A stretch of DNA of 29,977 nucleotides from a virus. Both the position numbers and the translations under genes were made by a program. This document shows, piece by piece, positions 7,733-14,594 of this stretch. The stretch's first letter is position 1. Each line of letters starts with the position of its first letter. Where the stretch lies: positions 1 to 29,977 of the IMG/VR virus record IMGVR_UViG_3300049912_000031, one strand, 5' to 3'. Under the pieces are notes generated by a model that was not told the DNA's origin, searched no databases, and was given only the letters and a program-made list of their open reading frames with translations.

Positions 7733-8689
7733 ATGAAATTGCCTAAACGCATAGCGGACATATTAAAACGTAAACAGGAATTTATTGATTCGCAACGGGC
7801 AAAGATGGAATCCTCTGTTGTAAAACTTCAGTCACGGTTATTCTCTGATATAATCTCTGAGTTGATCCCTGAACTTGATGTAAAAGACGGACTGATCCAG
7901 GATACGGCGAAGAACTATAAATTACTCTCTGTTCTGGATAAGACTTATAAGAGTTTTCAAACAGTATCGAATCAGGTAGTTTTAGGTCAGGTCCTTAAAG
8001 GTACATCGAAGATAGCAAAGTTAAATACTAATTATTTCTCTGTAGTTCTTTCGGGTAATCTTCCTGCAAGATTCGAGGATATCATAGCAAAAACAGATAA
8101 GTTAATTAATCTGAAGATAGGACTCGAAGGCGATAAGGTCTTTAAAGGCGGCTGGCTGGATGCGTTTTTTAACTCAAATACTACAGGACTGGAATTAAAA
8201 GAGATGACTTCAAAAGCCGTTACTTCAAATATGAACCTGAAAGACTATGTTAAATTACTGCGTGAGAAGATAACAGGTTCTGATGAGTCAGCCGGGTTGC
8301 TTGAGAGACAATTCCAGCGATATGGGTATAATTTATACCAGCAATATGATGCCGCTTATAATATGACTCTCGGAAATGAGTTCGGGTTTAATTATTTTAT
8401 TTACCAGGGAGGATTGATTGTCGATTCAAGAGATTTCTGTGCTGCACACAACAATAAGGTATGGTCCAGAGAAGAAAGTGAATCCTGGCGTACGTGGACA
8501 CCCGTACAGGGGGAATATCCTGCAGGTTATGAAGTGAAGGCCAAAGATTTGTATTCCGTGCCGTCTTATATGGATTATCCCGGTTATGATCCATTAATTG
8601 ACCGGGGAGGATATAACTGCCGCCATTCTCTGGGGTGGATCGCTGATGATATAGCCTTGGGGATGAGACCGGAGTTAAAAGAGGATTAA
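7733..8689 (+). CDS. Minor head / head morphogenesis protein (Mu F-like)
   Basis: A 318-residue protein of the phage Mu gpF (head morphogenesis) type. The diagnostic C-terminal region is present: VDSRDFCAAHNNKVW (residues 230-244, with D231, R233, C236, H239), SWRTWTPVQGEYPAG, and the closing GGYNCRHSLGW (292-302). The first 200 residues are helical, as in other members that contact the portal and capsid interior. The family is normally encoded just after the portal. Here it is displaced by the fibre and glycosyltransferase block, which suggests that this block is an insertion into an otherwise standard head module. It ends a cluster; an AT-rich 72-nt gap follows. Confidence 0.88.
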   Translation: MKLPKRIADILKRKQEFIDSQRAKMESSVVKLQSRLFSDIISELIPELDVKDGLIQDTAKNYKLLSVLDKTYKSFQTVSNQVVLGQVLKGTSKIAKLNTNYFSVVLSGNLPARFEDIIAKTDKLINLKIGLEGDKVFKGGWLDAFFNSNTTGLELKEMTSKAVTSNMNLKDYVKLLREKITGSDESAGLLERQFQRYGYNLYQQYDAAYNMTLGNEFGFNYFIYQGGLIVDSRDFCAAHNNKVWSREESESWRTWTPVQGEYPAGYEVKAKDLYSVPSYMDYPGYDPLIDRGGYNCRHSLGWIADDIALGMRPELKED

Positions 8690-8761
8690 ATAGTAACAAT
8701 ATGTTATATTATAATTCTCAATAAATAGTATATTTTTGTTTTTTAAACTAAAGATTAAGTT
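8690..8761 (+). promoter_or_regulatory. AT-rich intergenic region with possible promoter
   Basis: A 72-nt non-coding gap, unusual in this tightly packed module. It is almost entirely A/T. TATTTTTG at 8731-8738 matches the Bacteroidota -7 consensus TAnnTTTG. The expected -33 position (8709-8711) reads TTA, so the match is partial. The predicted start would lie near 8745, 17 nt before the next ATG. It may be a promoter for the scaffold and capsid genes. No terminator-like hairpin with a GC stem is visible. Confidence 0.4.
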
Positions 8762-9169
8762 ATGGAAGAACTGACAGAGAAGAAAATTGATATGATGATC
8801 AATGGACAGAAAGTTAGTGTGAGTGAAAAGGTACTTAAAAGCAGAATGATGAGAGATAAAAAAGTAGAGGTAGAGATAAACGGCAAGCGCATCCGCTGTC
8901 CGGAGCACATGTTAGAAGATATAATGAAGTTTGGCGGATCATTGACCCGAAGGATAGTCAAAAACCCCCCAAAAGAAGTTCTTCTGATGACAGAACCTAA
9001 AACGATAATCCTCCCGAAAGTTGAAAAAGTAATAATCCCATCCGGGACTGAAATCAAAGAAATACCTTCTGTAGGCGAAAAAGAGATTGTAAAATCAGAA
9101 TATCCCGGCGACAAACCTATAGTCAAGAAAACCGTTAAAAAGGGAGTTAAGAAAACTACGAAGAAATGA
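8762..9169 (+). CDS. Small basic protein with duplicated ING motif and Lys-rich tail
   Basis: A 135-residue protein of unknown function at the start of the scaffold-capsid group. Residues 13-30 and 39-56 are a diverged tandem repeat with period 26. Each begins ING-K/Q-K/R-V/I and carries E then L at matching positions (E22/E48, L25/L51). The middle (about 70-115) is Pro/Ile/Val-rich and extended. The C-terminus is a run of KK-V/T-KK-like elements, giving a very basic tail like that of histone H1 or some encapsidated DNA-binding proteins. By position it may be an internal head or DNA-binding protein, but that is inference. It overlaps the next gene by 4 nt. Confidence 0.68.
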   Translation: MEELTEKKIDMMINGQKVSVSEKVLKSRMMRDKKVEVEINGKRIRCPEHMLEDIMKFGGSLTRRIVKNPPKEVLLMTEPKTIILPKVEKVIIPSGTEIKEIPSVGEKEIVKSEYPGDKPIVKKTVKKGVKKTTKK

Positions 9170-9351
9170 TGTATGAGATAAAATCGAAGAAGACGGGTCA
9201 TACCGAGATATTATCTGAAGAGGAGTTTGATAAGTTTTCAAAACATTATATATTCAGCAGGTTTAGTGTCAAGAAACTTGATCTGAAACCACTGATACCA
9301 TCATTAAAAAAAGAGATCATAAAAGAAAAAACGAAAATAAAAAAAGAATGA
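9166..9351 (+). CDS. Small basic protein upstream of scaffold
   Basis: A 61-residue protein starting MMYEIKSKKTGHTEILSEEEF. The second ATG at 9169 is an equally good start. The N-terminal half resembles a short beta-hairpin plus helix, as seen in small hypothetical phage proteins with a KSKKTGxxEILSEEEF-type opening. The C-terminal third is Lys-rich. It is joined by ATGA overlaps on both sides (9166-9169 and 9348-9351), so it belongs to the scaffold-capsid operon. Function is unknown. Confidence 0.65.
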   Translation: MMYEIKSKKTGHTEILSEEEFDKFSKHYIFSRFSVKKLDLKPLIPSLKKEIIKEKTKIKKE

Positions 9352-10223
9352 AGGCTGAAGAGCAGACTAAATTAAACGAGACATTATCCAAAGTCTTTAA
9401 ACTGGATACGGAGCAGTTGGCCACACTCTATAACGAGGCCGGAGATTTAACAGACTTGACAGTTGTAACGGAGGCAGACACTAAAAGAGTTGCTAAGTTC
9501 AACACCGAGAAAACCTCTCAATATAATCGAGGCATAAAAGAAGGTGCGGGGAAAATTGAGAAGGATCTCAAAGAAAAGTATGAAATTGAATCTGATCTTA
9601 TCGGAGTAGAGTTAGTAGATCAAATCGTTCTTAAACAGACTGAAGCGGTTACTAAGGCCAATCCAAAGGATGTCACCAAGCATCCCGATTATATAAAGTT
9701 AGAGACTACTATAGCCAAACAACTTAAAGACCGGGATAAAGAATGGGAAGGCAAAATGGCATTGAAGGAAGCGGAGTTTAAAAAAGAAAAACTCTTTGAG
9801 AAGATCAGGGATAAAGCTCTGGTCAATCTTGAAAGTCGCAAACCGATACTGCCAGGCGATCCTGCGAAGGCTAAAGTATGGAAAGATACTTATCTTAATG
9901 AGTTAAAGGCTGGTAATTACCAGGAGGGGGAAGACGGTGTTCCAATTGTCCTGGATAAAGAGGGCAATACACTGAAAGACAAACACGGAAACCCTGTCAC
10001 CTTTGATGAATACGAGAAGAGTATCTCGGATAAATATTTTGAATATCCGGTTTCTGATAAAAGAGATTCCCCTGGGAATAAAGATTCTAAAGACAAAGTG
10101 AATCTTCCCGGAGATCCAAAGACCGAAGAAGAATGTTTAATTAAGTTAAGAGATCCTAAAATCACTCCAGAAGATCGCAAGAAATGGACAGATTTAATGG
10201 ATAACTTAAAAAGACAAAAATGA
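9348..10223 (+). CDS. Scaffold (prohead assembly) protein candidate
   Basis: A 291-residue, highly charged, Lys/Glu/Asp-rich and mostly helical protein directly before the major capsid gene. Coiled-coil-like stretches occur around residues 60-85 and 115-165, and a Pro/Asp-rich flexible region around 170-260 precedes a helical C-terminus (PEDRKKWTDLMDNLKRQK). Composition, size and position fit a scaffolding protein that guides capsid assembly and is removed on maturation. No Ser-His-Asp protease or ClpP-like signature is visible here or nearby, so any scaffold removal may not rely on a protease encoded in this window. It overlaps the capsid start by 4 nt, which favours matched expression. Confidence 0.7.
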   Translation: MKAEEQTKLNETLSKVFKLDTEQLATLYNEAGDLTDLTVVTEADTKRVAKFNTEKTSQYNRGIKEGAGKIEKDLKEKYEIESDLIGVELVDQIVLKQTEAVTKANPKDVTKHPDYIKLETTIAKQLKDRDKEWEGKMALKEAEFKKEKLFEKIRDKALVNLESRKPILPGDPAKAKVWKDTYLNELKAGNYQEGEDGVPIVLDKEGNTLKDKHGNPVTFDEYEKSISDKYFEYPVSDKRDSPGNKDSKDKVNLPGDPKTEEECLIKLRDPKITPEDRKKWTDLMDNLKRQK

Positions 10224-11227
10224 GTTTAGAAATTACTTGTGGATACCTCCACACGATACAGAGGATGGCCGATGATATCTGGGCCGATCCTATGAAGAAT
10301 AATGACCTTATTGCCGACGTAGTCGGGCTGAAGGCTATTCTTGAAAATCAATCAGTGAATTTTACTGAGATTACCGGCACGAAAAATAATGAACTTCGTG
10401 TCGAGTGGCTTACCAAGTGCGACATCACACCAACATCATGCAGTGACGATTGTACTATTACGGGCGAAGATGCTGATCCTCAATGTAAAGATTACGAGAT
10501 AGAATGTCTTTATGAAACATCCTTCAAAGTCCCTCTCAGGGCTTATCGTGACCGCACCATTGAGATGCAGCAGTCTATAGCTTTTCAGAAACTTGCCCAC
10601 ATGAAGGCCTTGGATGAAAGACTTGTCATATATGCCGGGGCTGGTGTACTTGCTAATCTCGGAACGAACCTTTTCACTCAAGGCGTGGGTAATGTCGTCG
10701 GGACAACTACTTTCATAGCTCCTCAATACTGGGACGATGCAATCTGGGGATATTTCGATCAGGTAAAGAGGCTGAATAAATTCCGGAATCCTTACCTTGT
10801 GACAGGCAATAACCTTTACCAACTGCTCTTCAATCGAACACTTGAGGCTTGTAATGCAGATGGATGCGGTAATTTCAAGAAGATAAACACTATAAAGGTT
10901 TATCAGGATCCCGAGAATGTCGAGACTTATGCTCCCGGCGATACGTTTATGATTCACAAGACTGCCGTTGCATTCCTGAATAAAGCATGGAACAAAATCA
11001 ACCCGATCAATGCCGAACTGAAGGCCGGCCAGTATTGGGAATGGTCAGAAGAATCAAAGAACCTTCCGGGTGTATGGTATGACTTCACAATGAGAGAGAC
11101 CTGCGAAAGCAATGATTTCTACCAGGCTTATAAGATCAAGGTTCACGGACTTTTGGCTGTAAACCCGTTCCCGTGTGATGAAAACAATACGGGTATCTTG
11201 ATGTTCGAATGCGGGACAGGTGACTGA
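10220..11227 (+). CDS. Major capsid protein
   Basis: A 335-residue protein that I call major capsid protein from position (after scaffold, before connectors), size and the strong terminator directly behind it. Sequence features fit an HK97-like shell protein: an N-terminal arm (DIWADPMKNNDLIADV), a helical spine region around residues 110-150 (RDRTIEMQQSIAFQKLAHMKALDERLVIYAGA) and beta-rich segments after 165. The protein has 11 cysteines, clustered at about residues 70-95 and near the C-terminus, unusual for an intracellularly assembled shell. They could bind metal or form stabilising cross-links in the particle. The gene uses an ATGA start overlap. Confidence is limited by the divergence of capsid sequences. 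Confidence 0.78.
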   Translation: MSLEITCGYLHTIQRMADDIWADPMKNNDLIADVVGLKAILENQSVNFTEITGTKNNELRVEWLTKCDITPTSCSDDCTITGEDADPQCKDYEIECLYETSFKVPLRAYRDRTIEMQQSIAFQKLAHMKALDERLVIYAGAGVLANLGTNLFTQGVGNVVGTTTFIAPQYWDDAIWGYFDQVKRLNKFRNPYLVTGNNLYQLLFNRTLEACNADGCGNFKKINTIKVYQDPENVETYAPGDTFMIHKTAVAFLNKAWNKINPINAELKAGQYWEWSEESKNLPGVWYDFTMRETCESNDFYQAYKIKVHGLLAVNPFPCDENNTGILMFECGTGD

Positions 11228-11231
11228 TTTA

Positions 11232-11251
11232 TTAACTTAAAGTTTATAGAA
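11232..11251 (+). repeat. 20-nt direct repeat, copy 1 (ttaacttaaagtttatagaa)
   Basis: This 20-nt sequence is identical to 20816-20835. It contains the small inverted repeat AACTT-a-AAGTT. In both copies it ends 49-50 nt upstream of an ATG that begins with the same 12 nt (ATGTCAGTTTAT). The matching placement before two structural genes suggests a shared regulatory or processing element, or a remnant of duplication. Confidence 0.75.
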
Positions 11252-11258
11252 AAAAGAT

Positions 11259-11289
11259 AAGGTGCAAGTAATTTTATTGCACCTTTTTT
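11259..11289 (+). terminator. Intrinsic terminator after the major capsid gene
   Basis: A 9-bp perfect stem (11259-11267 AAGGTGCAA with 11277-11285 TTGCACCTT) with a 9-nt loop is followed by a run of T (11284-11289). It lies 32 nt after the capsid stop and just before the next structural gene. It probably reduces transcription past the capsid gene, so capsid mRNA exceeds that of downstream connector and tail genes, unless read through. Confidence 0.85.
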
Positions 11290-11300
11290 AATTTAAAAAT

Positions 11301-12386
11301 ATGTCAGTTTATAATTGTCTGTACGATGTAATCGGATTTTCGAGGCAGGAAGATAACTGTGTCGATGGATGGGATCCGTCTTATGCGGTATCTGATTCCG
11401 GTTTATTTATTGATGAACTTCCGGGAATGGCCCTGCGGATATTAAATTCTACAGGAGGCACGTATGATATATGGGAGAAACTTGACCATGCCCGTGAGAA
11501 TGCTGTCAGTGCCTTTAAAGTAGATGTCCTGAGAGAAATACTCAAGACCAAAGAGCCTGCCAGAGGTAAATTTATCGGCGACATAGGAGGCAAGTCTTTT
11601 ACTTCTTCTTTGTCTGCAGATACTTATCATGGTCTGAGGATGTATTCCGATATAACCGGAGGATCATTTAATCTTCGGGCTGTGACATTGATCCTCGATA
11701 CTACCGAAGCGGTTAATCTTAATATCTATACCGGGCCAGATGACGAGGATGGCGCAGCACCTATTCATACAATAGCACTGACTTCCCTGGCAGGAAGGCC
11801 GAAATATAATCTTATAACACCTATCCAATTAACATTAGAAGGAGACCTTTATTTCCTTTTTTCTACTGCAGGAGGTGTTCCTAAGAATAATAAACTGACT
11901 TGTAACTGCGGAGGTTTTAAATGGTGTTTCGATCCAGGTCATCCATGTTACAGATATTCAAGGGATAAATGGACAGAATGGGCTATGGTTGCAGGTGTTC
12001 ATGGTTCAGATCTGACTATACGTGATGACTGGGGAACTTCACGGGAGGCCAGGGGACTTATCCTACATGGTGATTTCGGATGTGATACTCTGGGGATACT
12101 TTGTTCCGATCATTCCGACTGGACAGGCAATATGGTCGATTCTGCTATCGCCTGGGCTATAGTTTATAAAGCAGGTTCTTTTTTATCAAGTTATATCATG
12201 GATTCCGAAGAAGTCAATAGATATACTCTTTTAGGCATTGATGGTTTGTCGGCTAATATTGTTTTCTATGAAACTAAATATAAGGAGATGATTGAATTTA
12301 TCGCTGATAATATCGAAGAGGATCGTAATGAATGTCTTAAATGTCGTTCTCCGCATGGATATAAACGAATGGCACAGATGTTATGA
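11301..12386 (+). CDS. Structural protein, head-tail adaptor candidate
   Basis: A 361-residue protein in the adaptor position directly after the capsid gene. The N-terminus (MSVYNCLYDVIGF) and the SGLFIDELPGMAL motif at about residues 33-45 recur, to my knowledge, in hypothetical structural proteins of Bacteroidota phages. A central beta-rich domain (about 100-190) precedes a Cys-rich segment (LTCNCGGFKWCFDPGHPCY, about 200-218) that could bind zinc or form disulfides. The C-terminus is helical, with CLKC near the end. The role as adaptor or neck protein is inferred from gene order. It follows the capsid terminator and overlaps the next gene by 4 nt. Confidence 0.6.
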   Translation: MSVYNCLYDVIGFSRQEDNCVDGWDPSYAVSDSGLFIDELPGMALRILNSTGGTYDIWEKLDHARENAVSAFKVDVLREILKTKEPARGKFIGDIGGKSFTSSLSADTYHGLRMYSDITGGSFNLRAVTLILDTTEAVNLNIYTGPDDEDGAAPIHTIALTSLAGRPKYNLITPIQLTLEGDLYFLFSTAGGVPKNNKLTCNCGGFKWCFDPGHPCYRYSRDKWTEWAMVAGVHGSDLTIRDDWGTSREARGLILHGDFGCDTLGILCSDHSDWTGNMVDSAIAWAIVYKAGSFLSSYIMDSEEVNRYTLLGIDGLSANIVFYETKYKEMIEFIADNIEEDRNECLKCRSPHGYKRMAQML

Positions 12387-12970
12387 CTTTTCCTGAATAT
12401 GATAAAAGACTTGGAGGGGTTATTAAAGACCTTCAATCCGGGGCGCATGGAATAGTAATGGCACGAATGGCTATCAATGCCCTTACATTAATTAAACAAC
12501 GTGTTCAGGAAGAAGGCAAAACGGCAAAAGGCAGTCAGTTTCCTCCTTATTCTACAAAGGCTATGTTAATAGGATGTAAATCATTTATTCAAAAATCAGC
12601 GTGTAATACTGTTTTTGGGAGTAAAGATAAAAGAAGAGAATTTCAGTGGAGAACTGTCCAAGGACATAAACTTGCTATACTTCCCGGAGGATATAAGCAA
12701 TTAAGAGAGATACAGGGTCGCCAAACTGATCATGTTGATTTCATGATGACAGGTCGGATGTGGAGTGATATTGCAGTTATAAGTAAGGGATCAGATCATG
12801 AAAAAGGAATAGCAATAATAGGAGCGAAGACAGAAGATGATAAAAAGAAACTTGCCGGTAATACAAAACGAAAAGGAGATATTCTTGATCTGTCGCAGGA
12901 AGAAATAGACAGGCTGAAGGCAAGTTATAATTTGGATGTATTACAGATATTTAAAAATAACGGATTGTAA
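12383..12970 (+). CDS. Tail completion / head-tail connector (Mu gpG / HK97 gp10-like)
   Basis: A 195-residue protein with the pattern of the phage virion morphogenesis (Mu gpG, HK97 gp10) group. An N-terminal helix (ARMAINALTLIKQRVQEEG) is followed by KGSQFPPYS, the typical small-then-aromatic segment. The core YKQLREIQGRQTDHVDFMMTGRMWSDI contains the usual LxxTGxM-like pattern. Such proteins sit at the interface between head completion ring and tail. It follows the adaptor candidate by a 4-nt overlap. After it come two small AT-rich genes that look like later insertions before the next morphogenesis gene. Confidence 0.75.
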   Translation: MTFPEYDKRLGGVIKDLQSGAHGIVMARMAINALTLIKQRVQEEGKTAKGSQFPPYSTKAMLIGCKSFIQKSACNTVFGSKDKRREFQWRTVQGHKLAILPGGYKQLREIQGRQTDHVDFMMTGRMWSDIAVISKGSDHEKGIAIIGAKTEDDKKKLAGNTKRKGDILDLSQEEIDRLKASYNLDVLQIFKNNGL

Positions 12971-12972
12971 AA

Positions 12973-12980
12973 AAGGAGGA
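12973..12980 (+). promoter_or_regulatory. Strong Shine-Dalgarno site
   Basis: AAGGAGGA sits 4 nt before the ATG at 12985. Most genes in this window have only an A/T-rich leader, as expected for Bacteroidota, so this near-perfect anti-SD complement is exceptional and fixes the start of the next gene. Confidence 0.7.
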
Positions 12981-12984
12981 GAAA

Positions 12985-13218
12985 ATGGGAGCGCCAATAG
13001 GAAACAGAAACGCAGCAGGACCGCATAGTTATAGAAGTTCTGGGGCAAAAAAGTATTTACGTAGAAAGATGGGGAGTTATAGAAATGCTTTAAGATACTA
13101 TCAACAGACAACGCCAATGAAAGAAAGAGCATTAGTATATAAACAGGGCGGAAGGGGAACATGGGGAACTGATAGTCATGCACCACATGCCCTTAAAATG
13201 AAAATGAAATTTACTTAA
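12985..13218 (+). CDS. Small basic protein, possible moron
   Basis: A 77-residue, strongly basic protein starting MGAPIGNRNAAGPH, rich in Lys, Arg, Tyr and Gly. Its GxPxGNxNA opening is shared with the terminase small subunit of this phage (residues 3-10 there), a motif often seen at the N-terminus of DNA-associated proteins. It has its own strong Shine-Dalgarno sequence, unlike nearly all neighbours, and lies between connector genes. I read it as an accessory gene, probably nucleic-acid binding, without a defined function. Confidence 0.6.
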   Translation: MGAPIGNRNAAGPHSYRSSGAKKYLRRKMGSYRNALRYYQQTTPMKERALVYKQGGRGTWGTDSHAPHALKMKMKFT

Positions 13219-13221
13219 TGA

Positions 13222-13452
13222 ATGAAAAGAAATTGTTTAACTCATTCTCTCGACCAATGGTTATATCTTAGGAAATATAATTATAAACTATGGTATAATT
13301 CGAATCATGTAATTATAATTGAACCGGATATTGATATGTCTGAAAAAGGATATTTACCGCTTGAAAGTTATGGGTATGATCATTTTATAAAATCCTTTTA
13401 TGATTTATCGGAAAAATATAAACAAATATTAAAAGAATACTTTAATCAATGA
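13222..13452 (+). CDS. Small accessory protein, function unknown
   Basis: A 76-residue protein starting MKRNCLTHSLDQWLYLRKYNY, rich in Tyr, Lys, Asn and Ile. Its coding sequence is visibly more A/T-rich than the flanking morphogenesis genes. No motif is recognised. An alternative ATG at 13218 opens a different frame that stops after 17 codons. The stop overlaps the start of the next gene (ATGA at 13449). It looks like an inserted accessory gene within the connector module. Confidence 0.6.
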   Translation: MKRNCLTHSLDQWLYLRKYNYKLWYNSNHVIIIEPDIDMSEKGYLPLESYGYDHFIKSFYDLSEKYKQILKEYFNQ

Positions 13453-14066
13453 ACCAGGCAATAGCTAATATAATAAAAGGTCATATTGAAGGACTGGATT
13501 TTGTCGATAAGATAGCAGGTCTTGTCGCTCCGCTTACTTTTGAGATAAAAGACAAAGATAATAATATGATCACGAAGACCTTCCCGATAGCGTGTTGCGT
13601 ATCGGCTGATGATTGTAAAGAAGGTGCATATAACGAACTTATGCCTGACTCTAAATATAAAACAGTCATCTATTTTGAAGATGGCGGTGTGACATTCGAT
13701 AGATATACAGGTAATCATAAATATTATAAAAGTTCTTTGAGGTTAGTCTGCTGGATCAATATTGAAAAGATCATGGCATCGGGTATCTGCAAATCGGAAA
13801 TACCATGTACCTATGCAGCTCATCTGATTGCGGAGATAATAAAGATATTGCCACGATTCCCTGAGAATCATTCGCCTTTTGATTTTGTATATTCCGAGGT
13901 GATCGGGCAGATAGTCAGGAGTCCGTCAATATTCGGTGCATATACTTATGATGAGAAACATTCTCAATATTTAATGTCTCCCTATGATTATTTTGCACTG
14001 ACAATAGATACATCATTTGCTTTATGTCTGGATAGTGATACAACTGATGATTCGAGTTGCCGATGA
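13449..14066 (+). CDS. Tail terminator candidate
   Basis: A 205-residue protein between the gpG-like connector and the tail assembly chaperone, the usual place of the tail terminator (gpU-like). The N-terminal helix (NQAIANIIKGHIEGLDFVDKIAGL) followed by beta strands, a central helix (YAAHLIAEIIKILPRF) and a late YDYFALTIDTSFALCL strand fits the alpha/beta fold of such proteins, though it is longer than typical. Seven or so cysteines occur, including ACC and DDC. There is no decisive motif, so this is a context call. The stop overlaps the next gene by 4 nt. Confidence 0.5.
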   Translation: MNQAIANIIKGHIEGLDFVDKIAGLVAPLTFEIKDKDNNMITKTFPIACCVSADDCKEGAYNELMPDSKYKTVIYFEDGGVTFDRYTGNHKYYKSSLRLVCWINIEKIMASGICKSEIPCTYAAHLIAEIIKILPRFPENHSPFDFVYSEVIGQIVRSPSIFGAYTYDEKHSQYLMSPYDYFALTIDTSFALCLDSDTTDDSSCR

Positions 14067-14326
14067 AAACAATAATGAAATATATTACCCCGGCGATAGC
14101 AGAAGAGTTGATTAAATATCGGAAACGCACTAATCCTATAAAACAGACGAAATTAAATAAGATTAAAAATATGATGTTATCCGGAAGATGGAAGAATAAG
14201 ATAGGGACTCCTATAGTTGTTAAAAATAGCGAGTTACTTGATGGTTATCACAGGCTTACGGCAATAATAGAGACACGGAGATGTTATTTAATACCCATAG
14301 AATCAGATGATAGCATTACTCTTTAA
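14063..14326 (+). CDS. ParB-like domain protein (small)
   Basis: An 87-residue protein. I use the ATG at 14063 (ATGA overlap with the previous stop) instead of the TTG at 14057. It opens with TPAIAEELIKYRKRTNPIKQTKLNKIKNMMLSGRW, then GTPIVV and LLDGYHRLTAIIE (D60-G61-x-H63-R64). This is the order of a widespread ParB/sulfiredoxin-like family in which an NR-x(n)-GxW segment precedes a DGxHRLxA motif. In those proteins the DGxHR loop sits at the nucleotide-binding site. This copy is the minimal domain alone. It is AT-rich and sits inside the tail module, so it is probably an accessory gene with a role outside the virion. Confidence 0.7.
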   Translation: MKTIMKYITPAIAEELIKYRKRTNPIKQTKLNKIKNMMLSGRWKNKIGTPIVVKNSELLDGYHRLTAIIETRRCYLIPIESDDSITL

Positions 14327-14594
14327 GTTAGTTATCATATCGGTTGTTTTTGTCAATCTCTGCGAACCAGGGATGATCTTCTCATGGTATGGGAAACAGA
14401 TTAATAAACTGCCTGACTGGCTTTATAACCCTCTTGGCGGATGTGTGAAATGTTTCGCCGGACAGGTTTCTTTCTGGGGATACCTGGTTGTTTATTTTCA
14501 TCCTTATAATTTATTTGAACACATAGTATTTACCTCATCGTCTATTTTTCTCTCACTAATACTTAATAAGATATGGACACTCTCAGATCAGTAG
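14307..14594 (+). CDS. Small membrane protein with GGCxxC motif
   Basis: A 95-residue protein with two or three predicted membrane segments: about residues 3-18 (LLFKLVIISVVFVNLC), 50-64 (AGQVSFWGYLVVYFH) and 72-88. The GGCVKCF motif at about residues 44-50 lies just before the second segment. The pattern CxxC next to a W-containing membrane helix recalls DUF1360-like small membrane proteins. It overlaps genes on both sides by about 20 nt, in different frames, so it is embedded in the operon. Function is unknown; superinfection exclusion or another host-interaction role is possible but not shown. Confidence 0.65.
   Translation: MIALLFKLVIISVVFVNLCEPGMIFSWYGKQINKLPDWLYNPLGGCVKCFAGQVSFWGYLVVYFHPYNLFEHIVFTSSSIFLSLILNKIWTLSDQ

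Noticed and set aside
8701-8730. Terminator between the minor head gene and the basic protein gene
   Set aside because: Only weak A/T pairing (AATAT/ATATT) with no GC stem; it would not stop transcription.
8755-9201. 148-codon minus-strand ORF opposite the basic head-module protein
   Set aside because: Its Phe/Thr/Ser/Ile-rich composition is what the antisense of a Lys-rich gene gives; no minus-strand operon exists here.
10436-10957. 173-codon minus-strand ORF inside the major capsid gene
   Set aside because: Fully antisense to a well-supported gene with no motif, no leader and no partner genes on that strand.
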